The position numbers were made by a program, and so were the translations under genes. From Winogradskyella wichelsiae (GTDB lineage: Bacteria; Bacteroidota; Bacteroidia; Flavobacteriales; Flavobacteriaceae), in the NCBI RefSeq assembly GCF_013403925.1, contig NZ_JABFDJ010000007.1, positions 186,001 to 250,000 of the forward strand: a DNA stretch of 64,000 nucleotides, written 5' to 3'. Below the pieces are notes generated by a model. That model saw only the letters and a list, made by a program, of their open reading frames with translations. It was not told the origin of the DNA and ran no database searches. Below are positions 9,917 through 19,100 of this stretch, one piece after another (position 1 is the first letter of the stretch; every line of letters begins with the position of its first letter).

Positions 9917-10049
9917 AAAGTAGAGATTTTACCTGATTTGTTGTTTATAGTTTAATCTATTGCAAAATAAGAAATTTATAAGGTGATTTACCAAATAATA
10001 TTAAATATATGATATAGTTTTAATTGTTATTGGTTTGATTGTTATTTTA

Positions 10050-10724
10050 TTACGATTTAAAGTGTGAAATATCTTGATGTGCTTTTATTGCTTTTTTTGA
10101 TAAAATGATTCCGATAATTAAGGAAATAAATGCACCAATAGAAATACCTGGGATGAAATTAATAAATAAAAAGAAGTCGTATGCTCCGTGAAATAAAACG
10201 GCTAATAAAAGCCCTGTTAAGTTGAACATAATTCTATGTTTTGAAAATTTTGCTTTCCCCATAAAATAGCCCATTAAAATACCAAAAACGGCATGTGCCG
10301 GAACAGCAGTAAATGCTCTTAAAATTGCGATTTCGTAACCACCACCAATTACATACATAATGTTTTCTGTACAAGCAAAACCCATAGAAACCATCACAGC
10401 ATACATAATGCCGTCATAAGGTTCATTAAATGCTATCTTTGTTTGTGCATAATATTTTACAATAATGTATTTGCTGAATTCTTCAGCTAGTGCTACCACG
10501 ATAAAGGCTTGAATAAATTGTTGCCAAATGCTAAATTTATCTGTTAAAGGGATAAAGTGGCCTGTAAAAAAATACAACCCAAATACCATTATTATGCTGA
10601 CTACAGCTCCTAAAAGAAAGCTTACAATGAGTAATTTTTTAGGCTCTTTTTCATGCTTATCTTGAAAATAAATATAAAATATTATGCTTAAGACAGGCGC
10701 AATCGCTAGTAGGAGTAAATTCAT
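10050..10724 (-). CDS. PrsW-family intramembrane metalloprotease-like protein
   Basis: 224 aa with about eight hydrophobic segments, inner membrane. Family hallmarks are visible: LAEEFSKY (EExxK), MGFACTENIMYV, HAVFGILMGYFMG, and HGAYDFFLF, supplying the Glu and His residues proposed for the active site. Bacillus PrsW cleaves an anti-sigma factor; no sigma/anti-sigma pair is near here, so the substrate is unknown. It lies 13 bp after the end of the flippase gene as corrected (10738-11994) on the same strand and is probably co-transcribed with it. Confidence 0.85.
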   Translation of the reverse strand: MNLLLLAIAPVLSIIFYIYFQDKHEKEPKKLLIVSFLLGAVVSIIMVFGLYFFTGHFIPLTDKFSIWQQFIQAFIVVALAEEFSKYIIVKYYAQTKIAFNEPYDGIMYAVMVSMGFACTENIMYVIGGGYEIAILRAFTAVPAHAVFGILMGYFMGKAKFSKHRIMFNLTGLLLAVLFHGAYDFFLFINFIPGISIGAFISLIIGIILSKKAIKAHQDISHFKS

Positions 10725-10737
10725 GAATCAAAAATAA

Positions 10738-11994
10738 TTAAAAAAGAGATAAGAGTTGAATTCTACTTTTACGATCTAAAAAGACATATAATATATTGGT
10801 TATAAAATGGCTTGCTAAGACTGCAATTGCAGCACCAGTAACATGCCAAATAGGAATTAATAAATAACATAAGATGACGTTAGCGATACAACCAATTACA
10901 AATCTGTAAACGTTTTTCTGTAGGTCGTTACTGTTTATAAGGTGTTTTTCATAGATCATTCCTATAAAAATAAAAAGTGGTGCCCAACAGAAAATTAGCA
11001 GAGGTGTTTGTGCTTCGATATAATTTTCTGTAAAGTAGTGAGTTAAAATTAGGTGTCCTAAAAATGTGTAAAGTACACCAATTGAAAGACCTAAAAACAG
11101 CATAATTTTTAATAGTTTTATTATTTTTTTGGTGTAAAGCTTATGATCTTTCTGAAAGGATTCTGCTAAGGAAGGATATAATGCATTTATGATAGAAAAA
11201 CCAATATTCCAACTTAGTGCAATGACTAAAAATTGTACAGTAGCAAAAATACCATTGGCATGATCGCCCAAGAAATGTTTTAGAAACAATTCGTCTATTG
11301 TAATGTAAAACATGATAAGACTATTGGAAATGATTAAAGGGAATGACATTTTTAATAATGATTTTCCTAAAGGCCATGAGAACGTCCATTTTTTGAATGA
11401 AAATTGCTTTATAGTGTTTAAAATCAGAAAATAGATTAAGCCTTGTATAAGAACATCTACAACGATAAGTTTTGCAAAATAATTGACATCTAAATGATTT
11501 TTTACACCATAATATTGTAGTGCTACAATAATAATTAATGTCGTTATTTTACTAATAAAAATAATTTTGGTCCACTTTTTCGCAAGTAAATAATATTCAA
11601 AGACATCCGTGAGTTTAAGGAGGTAACTTAGAGATATTATAATGTATAAACTTGTTAAAGGACTGTTTTCAATGGTTTTAAAGTAAACTAAAACTCCGAT
11701 AAAAAGAAGCATCCAACTTAAAAGTCTTAAATAAAAGGCAGTTGCTAAAATTTGTTCACTTCGTTTAGGCTTAAAAACAATTTCTCTAATACAAATAGCA
11801 GGTAAACCCAAAAAGAATAGAGGTGTAAACATTCCCAGCACGGATTCTACAAATTTCAGTTTACCAATATCTATTGGGCCTAATGAACTAAATATTTGAG
11901 GAACTATATATACACCTGTAATTAATTGAATTAATTTTTCAAGGGTAAACCATTTGGTTGCTATAAAATCTTTTTTACTAAAAACGGTTGCCAT
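10738..11994 (-). CDS. Polysaccharide/oligosaccharide flippase-like membrane protein (MATE/MOP superfamily)
   Basis: 418 aa from the ATG at 11994; multiple hydrophobic segments (about 12-14). It resembles Wzx-type polysaccharide biosynthesis transporters that flip lipid-linked sugars. Seen: LEKLIQLITGVYIVPQIFSSLG, then paired helices throughout and LASHFITNILYVFLDRKSR at the end. An upstream in-frame TTG at 12015 would add seven residues but lies inside the probable -7 box (12013-12020), so the ATG is preferred. No glycosyltransferases are nearby, so the glycan cannot be named. Followed closely by the PrsW-like gene. Confidence 0.8.
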   Translation of the reverse strand: MATVFSKKDFIATKWFTLEKLIQLITGVYIVPQIFSSLGPIDIGKLKFVESVLGMFTPLFFLGLPAICIREIVFKPKRSEQILATAFYLRLLSWMLLFIGVLVYFKTIENSPLTSLYIIISLSYLLKLTDVFEYYLLAKKWTKIIFISKITTLIIIVALQYYGVKNHLDVNYFAKLIVVDVLIQGLIYFLILNTIKQFSFKKWTFSWPLGKSLLKMSFPLIISNSLIMFYITIDELFLKHFLGDHANGIFATVQFLVIALSWNIGFSIINALYPSLAESFQKDHKLYTKKIIKLLKIMLFLGLSIGVLYTFLGHLILTHYFTENYIEAQTPLLIFCWAPLFIFIGMIYEKHLINSNDLQKNVYRFVIGCIANVILCYLLIPIWHVTGAAIAVLASHFITNILYVFLDRKSRIQLLSLF

Positions 11995-12012
11995 GATATG
12001 TGTTAGGGGGCT

Positions 12013-12020
12013 CAAATATA
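12013..12020 (-). promoter_or_regulatory. -7 promoter element for the flippase-PrsW pair
   Basis: CAAATATA on the plus strand, i.e. TATATTTG on the minus strand, a full match to TAnnTTTG, 18 bp before the ATG at 11994. It decides the start of the flippase gene. Confidence 0.55.
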
Positions 12021-12083
12021 TAAAAACGGATTACTATAAGTGATTTCAAAGTTTATTATTAAATTCGTTTTTTAAGACGTTTC

Positions 12084-13061
12084 ATGACCCCAGAATTTCT
12101 ACGCCGCTATTACATCTTACGTATTATTTCAAACCCTAAAGTTTATGGTATTGATAAAAACGGTTATGTGCCTATAGAAGATCTACAAAGCGCACTAGAT
12201 CATATTCGTGCAGATAATTATGAAGACCTTTTATATGATAAACTTAATCAACATAGCCAAAAAACAATTAAGCGTGATTTAGACAAGATAAGATCATATT
12301 ACAAAGTGATTGTTTTACTAAAACGAAACTCAGGGTATTATATAGAAGGTTATGAAATAAGTGATGATTTAAAAGAAGTTTACGAAAAAACAGAATTATA
12401 TCTTTTACATCACCATGCCCATTCATGGAAAAAATATGTAACAACGGCACGTAGTTCGTTAAGTGCACAAGTAGATTTAGTTCCATTAATCAATGCAATT
12501 GAGCAAGAGTTTTTGATTGACATTGAATATCAAGGTTGGTACGAAGATAATGGATTTCAAACCATTAAAGGTTTTTTTCAACCTTTACACATTAAAGAAA
12601 TTAATAAGGCATGGTATTTAATGGCGCATAATGCTGACTTTGGTATTTATGCGTTTTGTTTAGACGATCGAATTAAATCTTTAAAAGTTAGTAAGCAAAA
12701 AGTAAGAGAGCCTATAAACTTTGATTCTTCAGAATATTTTAAGAATTCCATCGGTATTTTAAAAACGGATATGGATCCAGTATGGGTTCATATTAAAGTC
12801 GCTAATCATCATTTTAAATATTTAGAAATCAATCCGCTGCATCATACTCAAAAAATTGTAAGTCTTCCTAAAAATAAGGATACTAAGGATTTGGATTATG
12901 CTAATAAAGATATGTGGGGAGAAGTGAAAATTTATATCGAACCTAATTATGAATTTTTAATGGATATTTTGAAGTATAATCTTTGGGTAAAAGTAGTACA
13001 TCCACAACATGTCAAAACGTATGTAAAAAGGCATTTAGATATGATAGTTAGCTATTATTAA
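12084..13061 (+). CDS. WYL-domain transcriptional regulator
   Basis: 325 aa. The N-terminal ~85 residues include a winged-helix-like segment (LRRYYILRIIS...QKTIKRDLDKIRSYYKV). A WYL domain over about residues 150-225 follows (FLIDIEYQGWYEDNGFQTIKGFFQPLHIKEINKAWYLMAHN), then a C-terminal extension typical of WYL regulators. WYL domains bind nucleic acids or nucleotides and often regulate DNA-damage, defence or metabolic genes. Divergent from the flippase gene with 89 bp between the two ATGs. No defence genes are adjacent and the target is unknown. Confidence 0.85.
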   Translation: MTPEFLRRYYILRIISNPKVYGIDKNGYVPIEDLQSALDHIRADNYEDLLYDKLNQHSQKTIKRDLDKIRSYYKVIVLLKRNSGYYIEGYEISDDLKEVYEKTELYLLHHHAHSWKKYVTTARSSLSAQVDLVPLINAIEQEFLIDIEYQGWYEDNGFQTIKGFFQPLHIKEINKAWYLMAHNADFGIYAFCLDDRIKSLKVSKQKVREPINFDSSEYFKNSIGILKTDMDPVWVHIKVANHHFKYLEINPLHHTQKIVSLPKNKDTKDLDYANKDMWGEVKIYIEPNYEFLMDILKYNLWVKVVHPQHVKTYVKRHLDMIVSYY

Positions 13062-13406
13062 TGTTGTGTCTTATAATCAATAAAAACACATAATAAAATC
13101 AATTAAATTTATAAATCTAATTATTAATGATTTAGCTAAGTTTTAATGAGTTTAATTCAATAATAATATATAGTGGACATATTCTGTCTATTTCAAATGT
13201 AAATTTGAATGATAAAATAGTCAAACTTATTCTTAAGAATATTAATTTCTTAAGTTTAAGATGAATATTCACGATTTTAAGCCATAAAATTAGATATAGG
13301 GGTATAGCTAGTGGTCAAGAGGGGACTATTTGACTTTAATCGTGACTTTCTAATAAATCTCAACCTTTATAGGTTGGGGTTTTTAGTTTTATATCTAGAA
13401 ATTAAA
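13062..13406. other. 345-bp intergenic stretch after the WYL gene
   Basis: AT-rich with no ORF. It contains a TTCTTAAGAA-centred palindromic patch near 13230-13258, a locally GC-richer segment at about 13299-13350 that resembles the 5' half of a tRNA, and a rho-independent terminator at 13359-13384. No promoter was recognised with confidence. Confidence 0.5.
13359..13384 (+). terminator. Rho-independent terminator
   Basis: CTCAACCT (13359-13366) pairs with AGGTTGGG (13371-13378) with one G-T pair and a TTAT loop, followed by a T-run at 13380-13384. It lies about 300 bp after the WYL gene, so it may instead end an unannotated small RNA. Confidence 0.7.
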
Positions 13407-13964
13407 TTAATTATTTAGTTTTTTCGATATAGCCTTTAATACTTTTAGATAATAGTTACGGTTGCTTGCTACAAAGTGCATGTTAGTTTCACTATTAATC
13501 AATAAGATATTAAACTCTTCGAGCGATACTAATTTTATAGCTTCAACTTCAGAGTCTTGTATAATTAGTGAATTTAATGGAACTGTTAGCTGAGCAATAT
13601 ATACCTGATGAAATTCATTATCTTGAATCTTACCTGCAGCATAACTAGTTTCATGAAGAAAAGTTCCAATTTTTGTAAGATCTTTTGGTTCTAATTCTAA
13701 ACCTAATTCTTCTTTTGTTTCTCGTAGAGCTGCTGTTATAAAAGTTTCGCCAGCATCTATATGTCCTGCTGCAGAGACATCCCAAAGTAAAGGGTAGATT
13801 GATTTTTTATGAGAGCGTTGCTGTAATAATATTTCACCTTTAGAGGTGTACAGCCATAAGTGAATGGTATTGTGATACAAACCTTTAGAATGCGCTTCAG
13901 ATTTTAGTGCAGTTCTTCCTGTTGGTGCACCGTTTTTGTCAACGATATCTAGAATTTCATCCAT
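13407..13964 (-). CDS. NUDIX hydrolase, isopentenyl-diphosphate-isomerase-like
   Basis: 185 aa. A perfect Nudix box is visible: GHIDAGETFITAALRETKEELGL (positions G-x5-E-x7-RE-x2-EE-x-G all match), at about residues 67-89. The N-terminus (DEILDIVDKNGAPTGRTALKSEAHSKGLYHNTIHLWLY) matches the YfcD/IDI-like branch. Such proteins hydrolyse nucleoside diphosphate-X compounds; the substrate is not predictable. Transcribed after the M42 peptidase gene but separated from it by a hairpin (13975-14008). Confidence 0.88.
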   Translation of the reverse strand: MDEILDIVDKNGAPTGRTALKSEAHSKGLYHNTIHLWLYTSKGEILLQQRSHKKSIYPLLWDVSAAGHIDAGETFITAALRETKEELGLELEPKDLTKIGTFLHETSYAAGKIQDNEFHQVYIAQLTVPLNSLIIQDSEVEAIKLVSLEEFNILLINSETNMHFVASNRNYYLKVLKAISKKLNN

Positions 13965-13974
13965 AAAATAAAAT

Positions 13975-14008
13975 AGACCTGTCAGATATTTTAAAACCTG
14001 ACAGGTCT
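13975..14008. terminator. Hairpin between M42 peptidase and NUDIX genes
   Basis: AGACCTGTCAG (13975-13985) pairs with CTGACAGGTCT (13998-14008). On the minus strand it follows the peptidase stop by 9 bp. The CCTGACAGGT core is a common flavobacterial terminator hairpin. Confidence 0.75.
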
Positions 14009-14016
14009 GGTATTTT

Positions 14017-15105
14017 CTATTTAAAATAGCTAAAGGTTTCTCCGTCTTCTATTTTTAATAAAGTTTCATAAATTAATTTAATAACATTCTCAACATCATC
14101 TCGATGCACCATTTCTACAGTAGTATGCATATAACGCAATGGTAAAGAAATTAAAGCAGAAGCAACACCACCATTACTGTAAGCAAAGGCATCTGTATCT
14201 GTTCCAGTAGCTCTAGATAATGCAGCACGTTGAAAAGGAATTTTCTTCTCATCAGCTGTATCCGTAATTAAATCACGTAATTTTTGTTGTACAGCAGGGG
14301 CATAAGCAACAACAGGACCTTTTCCAATTTCAGCATAACCTTGCGTCTTTTGGTCAATCATAGGTGTTGTTGTATCATGGGTAACATCTGTTACAATTGC
14401 TACGTTTGGCTTAATGGTTTGTGCAATCATTTCAGCTCCTCGCAAACCAATTTCTTCTTGTACAGAGTTGGTAATATATAATCCAAAAGGAAGTGTTTTC
14501 TTATTTTCTTTAAGTAAACGCGCCACTTCAGCAATCATAAAACCACCCATTCTGTTGTCTAACGCACGACAAACAAATTTGTCTTTATTTAAGATATGAA
14601 ATTCGTCAGGGTACGTAATTACGCAACCAACATGAACTCCCATTTTTTCAACTTCTTCTTTATCTTTTGCTCCTATATCAATACAGATATTATCGGGTTT
14701 AGGTGCTTGTTCTTTTGCTTTACTTCTGGTGTGTATTGCAGGCCATCCAAATACACCTTTTACAATGCCATTTTTTGTATGAATGTTTACAACCTTACTC
14801 GGTGCAATTTGATGATCACTACCACCATTTCTGATAACATAGAGTAAACCGTTATCTGAAATGTAATTCACATACCATGAAATTTCATCGGCATGCCCTT
14901 CAATAACCACTTTATATTTTGCTTCAGGGTTTATAACAGCAACAGCAGAACCGTAAGTGTCTGTAATAAATTCATCTGCATAGGGTTTAAGGTAATCCAT
15001 CCAGATTTTTTGCCCTTCCCATTCGTAACCTGTTGGTGAGGCATTATTTAAATATTTTTCAAGAAAATCGAGTGATTTTTTATTAAGTATGCTCTTAGAA
15101 GCCAT
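14017..15105 (-). CDS. M42-family metallopeptidase (glutamyl aminopeptidase/endoglucanase-like)
   Basis: 362 aa, the usual M42 length. These are cytosolic dodecameric aminopeptidases with two metal ions. Seen: NASPTGYEWEGQ at the N-terminus, the metal-binding GHADEIS (from about residue 70), RALDNRMGGFM, TNSVQEEIGLRGAEM (catalytic Glu pair), VTDVTHDTT, GTDTDAFAYSNGG, and the last ligand RYMHTTVEMVHRDDV. All metal-ligand positions expected for the family appear present. Monocistronic. Confidence 0.92.
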   Translation of the reverse strand: MASKSILNKKSLDFLEKYLNNASPTGYEWEGQKIWMDYLKPYADEFITDTYGSAVAVINPEAKYKVVIEGHADEISWYVNYISDNGLLYVIRNGGSDHQIAPSKVVNIHTKNGIVKGVFGWPAIHTRSKAKEQAPKPDNICIDIGAKDKEEVEKMGVHVGCVITYPDEFHILNKDKFVCRALDNRMGGFMIAEVARLLKENKKTLPFGLYITNSVQEEIGLRGAEMIAQTIKPNVAIVTDVTHDTTTPMIDQKTQGYAEIGKGPVVAYAPAVQQKLRDLITDTADEKKIPFQRAALSRATGTDTDAFAYSNGGVASALISLPLRYMHTTVEMVHRDDVENVIKLIYETLLKIEDGETFSYFK

Positions 15106-15228
15106 ATGTAGATATTTGATTTATGTAAAAGTAAAAGGATTTATTCAGCTTTAAGAAGCTTTTAGATTTTTTTGTAACAAATTCATCTATTTTAATACTA
15201 ATAGAATTATAATCTAAAACCATACTTT

Positions 15229-16119
15229 ATGAAGCTTGTAATAAAGAACCTTACCAAAACTTATAAAAATGGTGTTAAAGCCACAGATAATTTAAATCTT
15301 GAAATCGGAACAGGAATGTTTGGACTTTTAGGTCCTAATGGTGCTGGGAAATCGTCTTTAATGAGAACCATTGCTACATTGCAGAGTCCGGATTCTGGAT
15401 CTATTATGTTTGGTGATATCGATGTTTTAAAAGATAAAATGGCTTTGCGTAAAGTTTTAGGTTATTTGCCACAATCTTTTGGTGTGTATCCAAAAATGTC
15501 TGCTGAAGATTTACTAGATTACTTTGCAACTTTAAAAGGTATTCGATCTAAATCAGACAGAAAAGCTTTAGTTAAAGAGGTTTTAGATATTACCAATCTT
15601 TATGACATGCGTAAAAAACATGTGGCGGGTTATTCTGGAGGAATGAAACAGCGTTTCGGAATTGCACAATTATTATTGAATAATCCTAAATTAATTATTG
15701 TAGATGAACCAACAGCTGGTTTAGATCCTGCAGAGCGTCATCGTTTTCTAAATGTATTGCGTGAAGTTGGTACCAATTGTACAGTAATTTTTTCGACACA
15801 TATTGTTGAAGATGTCAAGGAACTTTGTAACGATATGGCGATTTTAAATGGTGGACGTATTTTAAAACAAGCAACGCCTTCTCAGGCAAGAATAGAATTG
15901 CAAGGTCGTATTTGGACTAAAATTATAGATAGAGATGATTTAGAAACGCACGAAGCACAATTCAATGTGTTATCTTCTAATTATAACGAAGATAACTCTC
16001 TTAATATCCGTGTGTTTAGTGAGGAACAACCTAGTGAGGATTTTAAATCGATTGAGCCACAGCTTGACGATGTGTACTTTATTGCACTAAAAGAGGACGA
16101 ACCTGTAACTGCAGTTTAA
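15229..16119 (+). CDS. ABC transporter ATP-binding protein partnered with the permease-peptidase
   Basis: 296 aa, cytoplasmic ATPase of an ABC-2-type system. Walker A GPNGAGKSS at residues 35-43, signature YSGGMKQRFGIAQ, Walker B LIIVDEPTAGLD, and H-loop IFSTHIVED. A ~70-residue C-terminal extension follows the ATPase domain. It is followed after 28 bp by the 1215-aa permease/M1 peptidase (16148-19795), which is surely its membrane partner. Confidence 0.93.
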   Translation: MKLVIKNLTKTYKNGVKATDNLNLEIGTGMFGLLGPNGAGKSSLMRTIATLQSPDSGSIMFGDIDVLKDKMALRKVLGYLPQSFGVYPKMSAEDLLDYFATLKGIRSKSDRKALVKEVLDITNLYDMRKKHVAGYSGGMKQRFGIAQLLLNNPKLIIVDEPTAGLDPAERHRFLNVLREVGTNCTVIFSTHIVEDVKELCNDMAILNGGRILKQATPSQARIELQGRIWTKIIDRDDLETHEAQFNVLSSNYNEDNSLNIRVFSEEQPSEDFKSIEPQLDDVYFIALKEDEPVTAV

Positions 16120-16147
16120 TCCTAAATCATTTAAAAAAAGTACATCT

Positions 16148-19100
16148 ATGTTTTCTACTATATTTTTTCACGAATTAAAGTACTGGTTAAAACGACCAGC
16201 GACTTATATTTATATGGCCATATTTTTTATGTTGGCATTGTTAATGGCGGCAACTACGGCTGGTATTTTTGATAGTATTACAGCCACAACTGGCTCTTCT
16301 CGGATAGTAAATTCACCTGTTGGAGTAAATGGTCTTTTTAATGGTTTAACAATTTTAATCTTCTTTTTATTTCCATCCATCATTGGTGCTTCAGTAAATA
16401 GAGATTTTAAAAGTGAAATGCATTCTATTCTCTATTCTTATCCATTTACAAAAGCGAATTATTTATTTGCTAAATTTTTTAGTGCTATTGTGGTTGTATC
16501 ACTTATCGTATTTACAATAGGTATCGGTATGTTTATTGGTTTTAGATTGCCTGGTACAAATTCAGATTTGGTAACGGCTTTTAATATTCAATCGTATTTT
16601 AATTCGTATTGGCTTTTTATATTGCCTAATATTTTATTGTTTGGCGCTATTGTTTTTGCTGTGGTTACTTTTTCTAGAAATATTGCTGCCGGATTTATAA
16701 CTGTGATTTTGTTGTTGTTTATTCAAAGAATAACAGATAATTTTTTATACGATCAAGACAGTCGTTACTTAGCATCATTATTTGATCCTTTTGGATCTTC
16801 TGCTGTTAGTTATTATACCCGTTATTGGACGGTTTACGAACAAAATGAATTACAAATTCCTATTAAAGAAGTCATCGTTTATAACCGTTTATTATGGTTA
16901 GGTGTTGCAACAATTGTATTTGGTATTGTTTTTAAGTTATTTACATTCAGCCAAAACGCAATGTCGTTTTCATTCTTTAAGAAGAAAAAAGGCGAACGTT
17001 CTACAAAACGAAACTTTGGTGGTATTACTAAAATCAACCTGCCAAAAGTAGGGTATGATTATTCTTTTATTCAAAACTTAAAAGCCACTTGGAAAATAGC
17101 TCATATAGAATTCAAATACATTGTAAAAAGTTGGGCGTTTATTAGTATTGTTTTAGTCGGACTTATTATTGTTTTAGTTGCATTATCTGAAGCCGGAAGC
17201 CAAGTTGGTGCATCATCATACCCAAGAACATGGTTAATGTTACAAGGTGGTGGAGTATTTGTGATTGCTATTAATATATGTACATTTCTTTATGCCGGAA
17301 TGTTAGTAAATCGCAGTAAGATTTCTAATATGAATGGTTTAGAAGATGTAACACCAATTCCAAACTGGTCTCTATTTTTATCTAAGTTTATTGCTATAGT
17401 AAAAATGCAGATGTTATTACTTTCTGTCATTATGGTTGCAGGGATTTTATTTCAACTTTACAAGGGCTATTATGATATTGAATTAGGTTTATACATTAAA
17501 GAATTATTCGGATTAAAACTGATTAATTACATCATTTGGGCCTTTTTAGCTTTAATGGTTCAGACTTTAATAAGAAATCCATATTTAGGTTTATTTGTAT
17601 TATTAGTCATTTCTATAGGAATTCCTTTTTTAACTCTAGCAGGTGTAGAGCAGCCTTTATTTAAATATAATGAAGGTTCGGGCTTTAATTATAATGATAT
17701 GAATGGTTACGGAGATTCTTTGGGTAGGTATTTAGTTTACAAATTCTATTGGGTTCTTGGAGGATTAGTTTTAATGCTTATTGCAGCTTTGTTTTGGGTA
17801 CGTGGTTTACCAAGTTCATTTGCAGAACGCATTGCAATTGCAAAAGAGCGTTTTAAAACACCTATTGCTATAGCTCTAGTGGTATTTTTAGGTGGTTTCT
17901 TAGCGATGGGTTATACTATTTATCATGCTACAAATATTAATAATGATCTTTATTCTTCAAAAGAACGAGAAGAATTACGTGTTAATTGGGAGAAAAAATA
18001 TAAGAAATACGAAGATTATGCACAACCTAGAATTGTTGCAGTAAACGTTAATTTAGATTTATTTATAGATGAACGAAATTTTGAATCTTCAGGAGAATAC
18101 ACCATGATTAATAAAACCAATCAGGTTATTGATAGTATTTTCTTAAATCATAATGATTACGAGAGTACTTTCAAGTTTAATCGTGAAAACACGCTTGTTT
18201 CTGAAGATACACTTTATAATTTCGATATTTATAAGTTAAAACAACCAATGCAACCTGGAGATTCATTGATTTTGAATTTTACAGTAAAAAATAAACCCAA
18301 TACATTGTTTGTTTCTAATTCACCAGTCATAGAAAATGGAACCTTTATTAATAATACACAACTGTTTCCTAATTTAGGTTATAACGGAGGGGAGCTTTCA
18401 GACGATAAAACACGTGAAAAATACGGATTACCACCTAATGAGTTAAGACCTCATCCATCAGATTCTACGGCTTTAGGTAACACCTATATTTCAAAAGATA
18501 GCGATTGGATTGATTTTGAAACGACCGTTAGTACAAGTGAAGATCAAATTGCAATTGCGCCGGGTTATCTTCAAAAAGAATGGGTAGAAGATGGAAGACG
18601 CTATTTTCATTATAAAATGGATAGTAAAATTTTGAATTTTTACGCTTATAACTCAGCTAAATATGAAGTAAAAAAAGACAAATGGAAGGATGTAGATCTT
18701 GAGATTTATTACCACAAAGGACACGAGTATAATTTAGAAAGTATGATGGATGGTATGAAGGCTTCGTTGGCTTACAATAGCGAAAACTTTAGTCCTTATC
18801 AGCATAAACAACTTCGAATTGTAGAATTTCCAAGTGGTGGTTTTGCACAATCATTTCCTAATACAATTCCTTTTTCTGGTGATGCAGGTTTTATAGCAGA
18901 TGTAGAAGATAATGAAGATGGGGATCTAAATTATACCTACGCTATTACCGTTCACGAGGTTGCACATCAATGGTGGGCACACCAAGTCATTGGGGCCGAT
19001 GTTTTAGGAGCAACAATGTTATCTGAAAGTTTATCGGAATACGTAGCGTTAAAAGTGTTAGAAAAAGAATTAGGTAAAGCACAAATGCGTAAGTTTCTAA

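Noticed and set aside
13299-13350. An intact tRNA gene
   Set aside because: D-arm and anticodon-like parts can be imagined but there is no T-loop (GGTTCGAATCC-like) or matching acceptor 3' strand.
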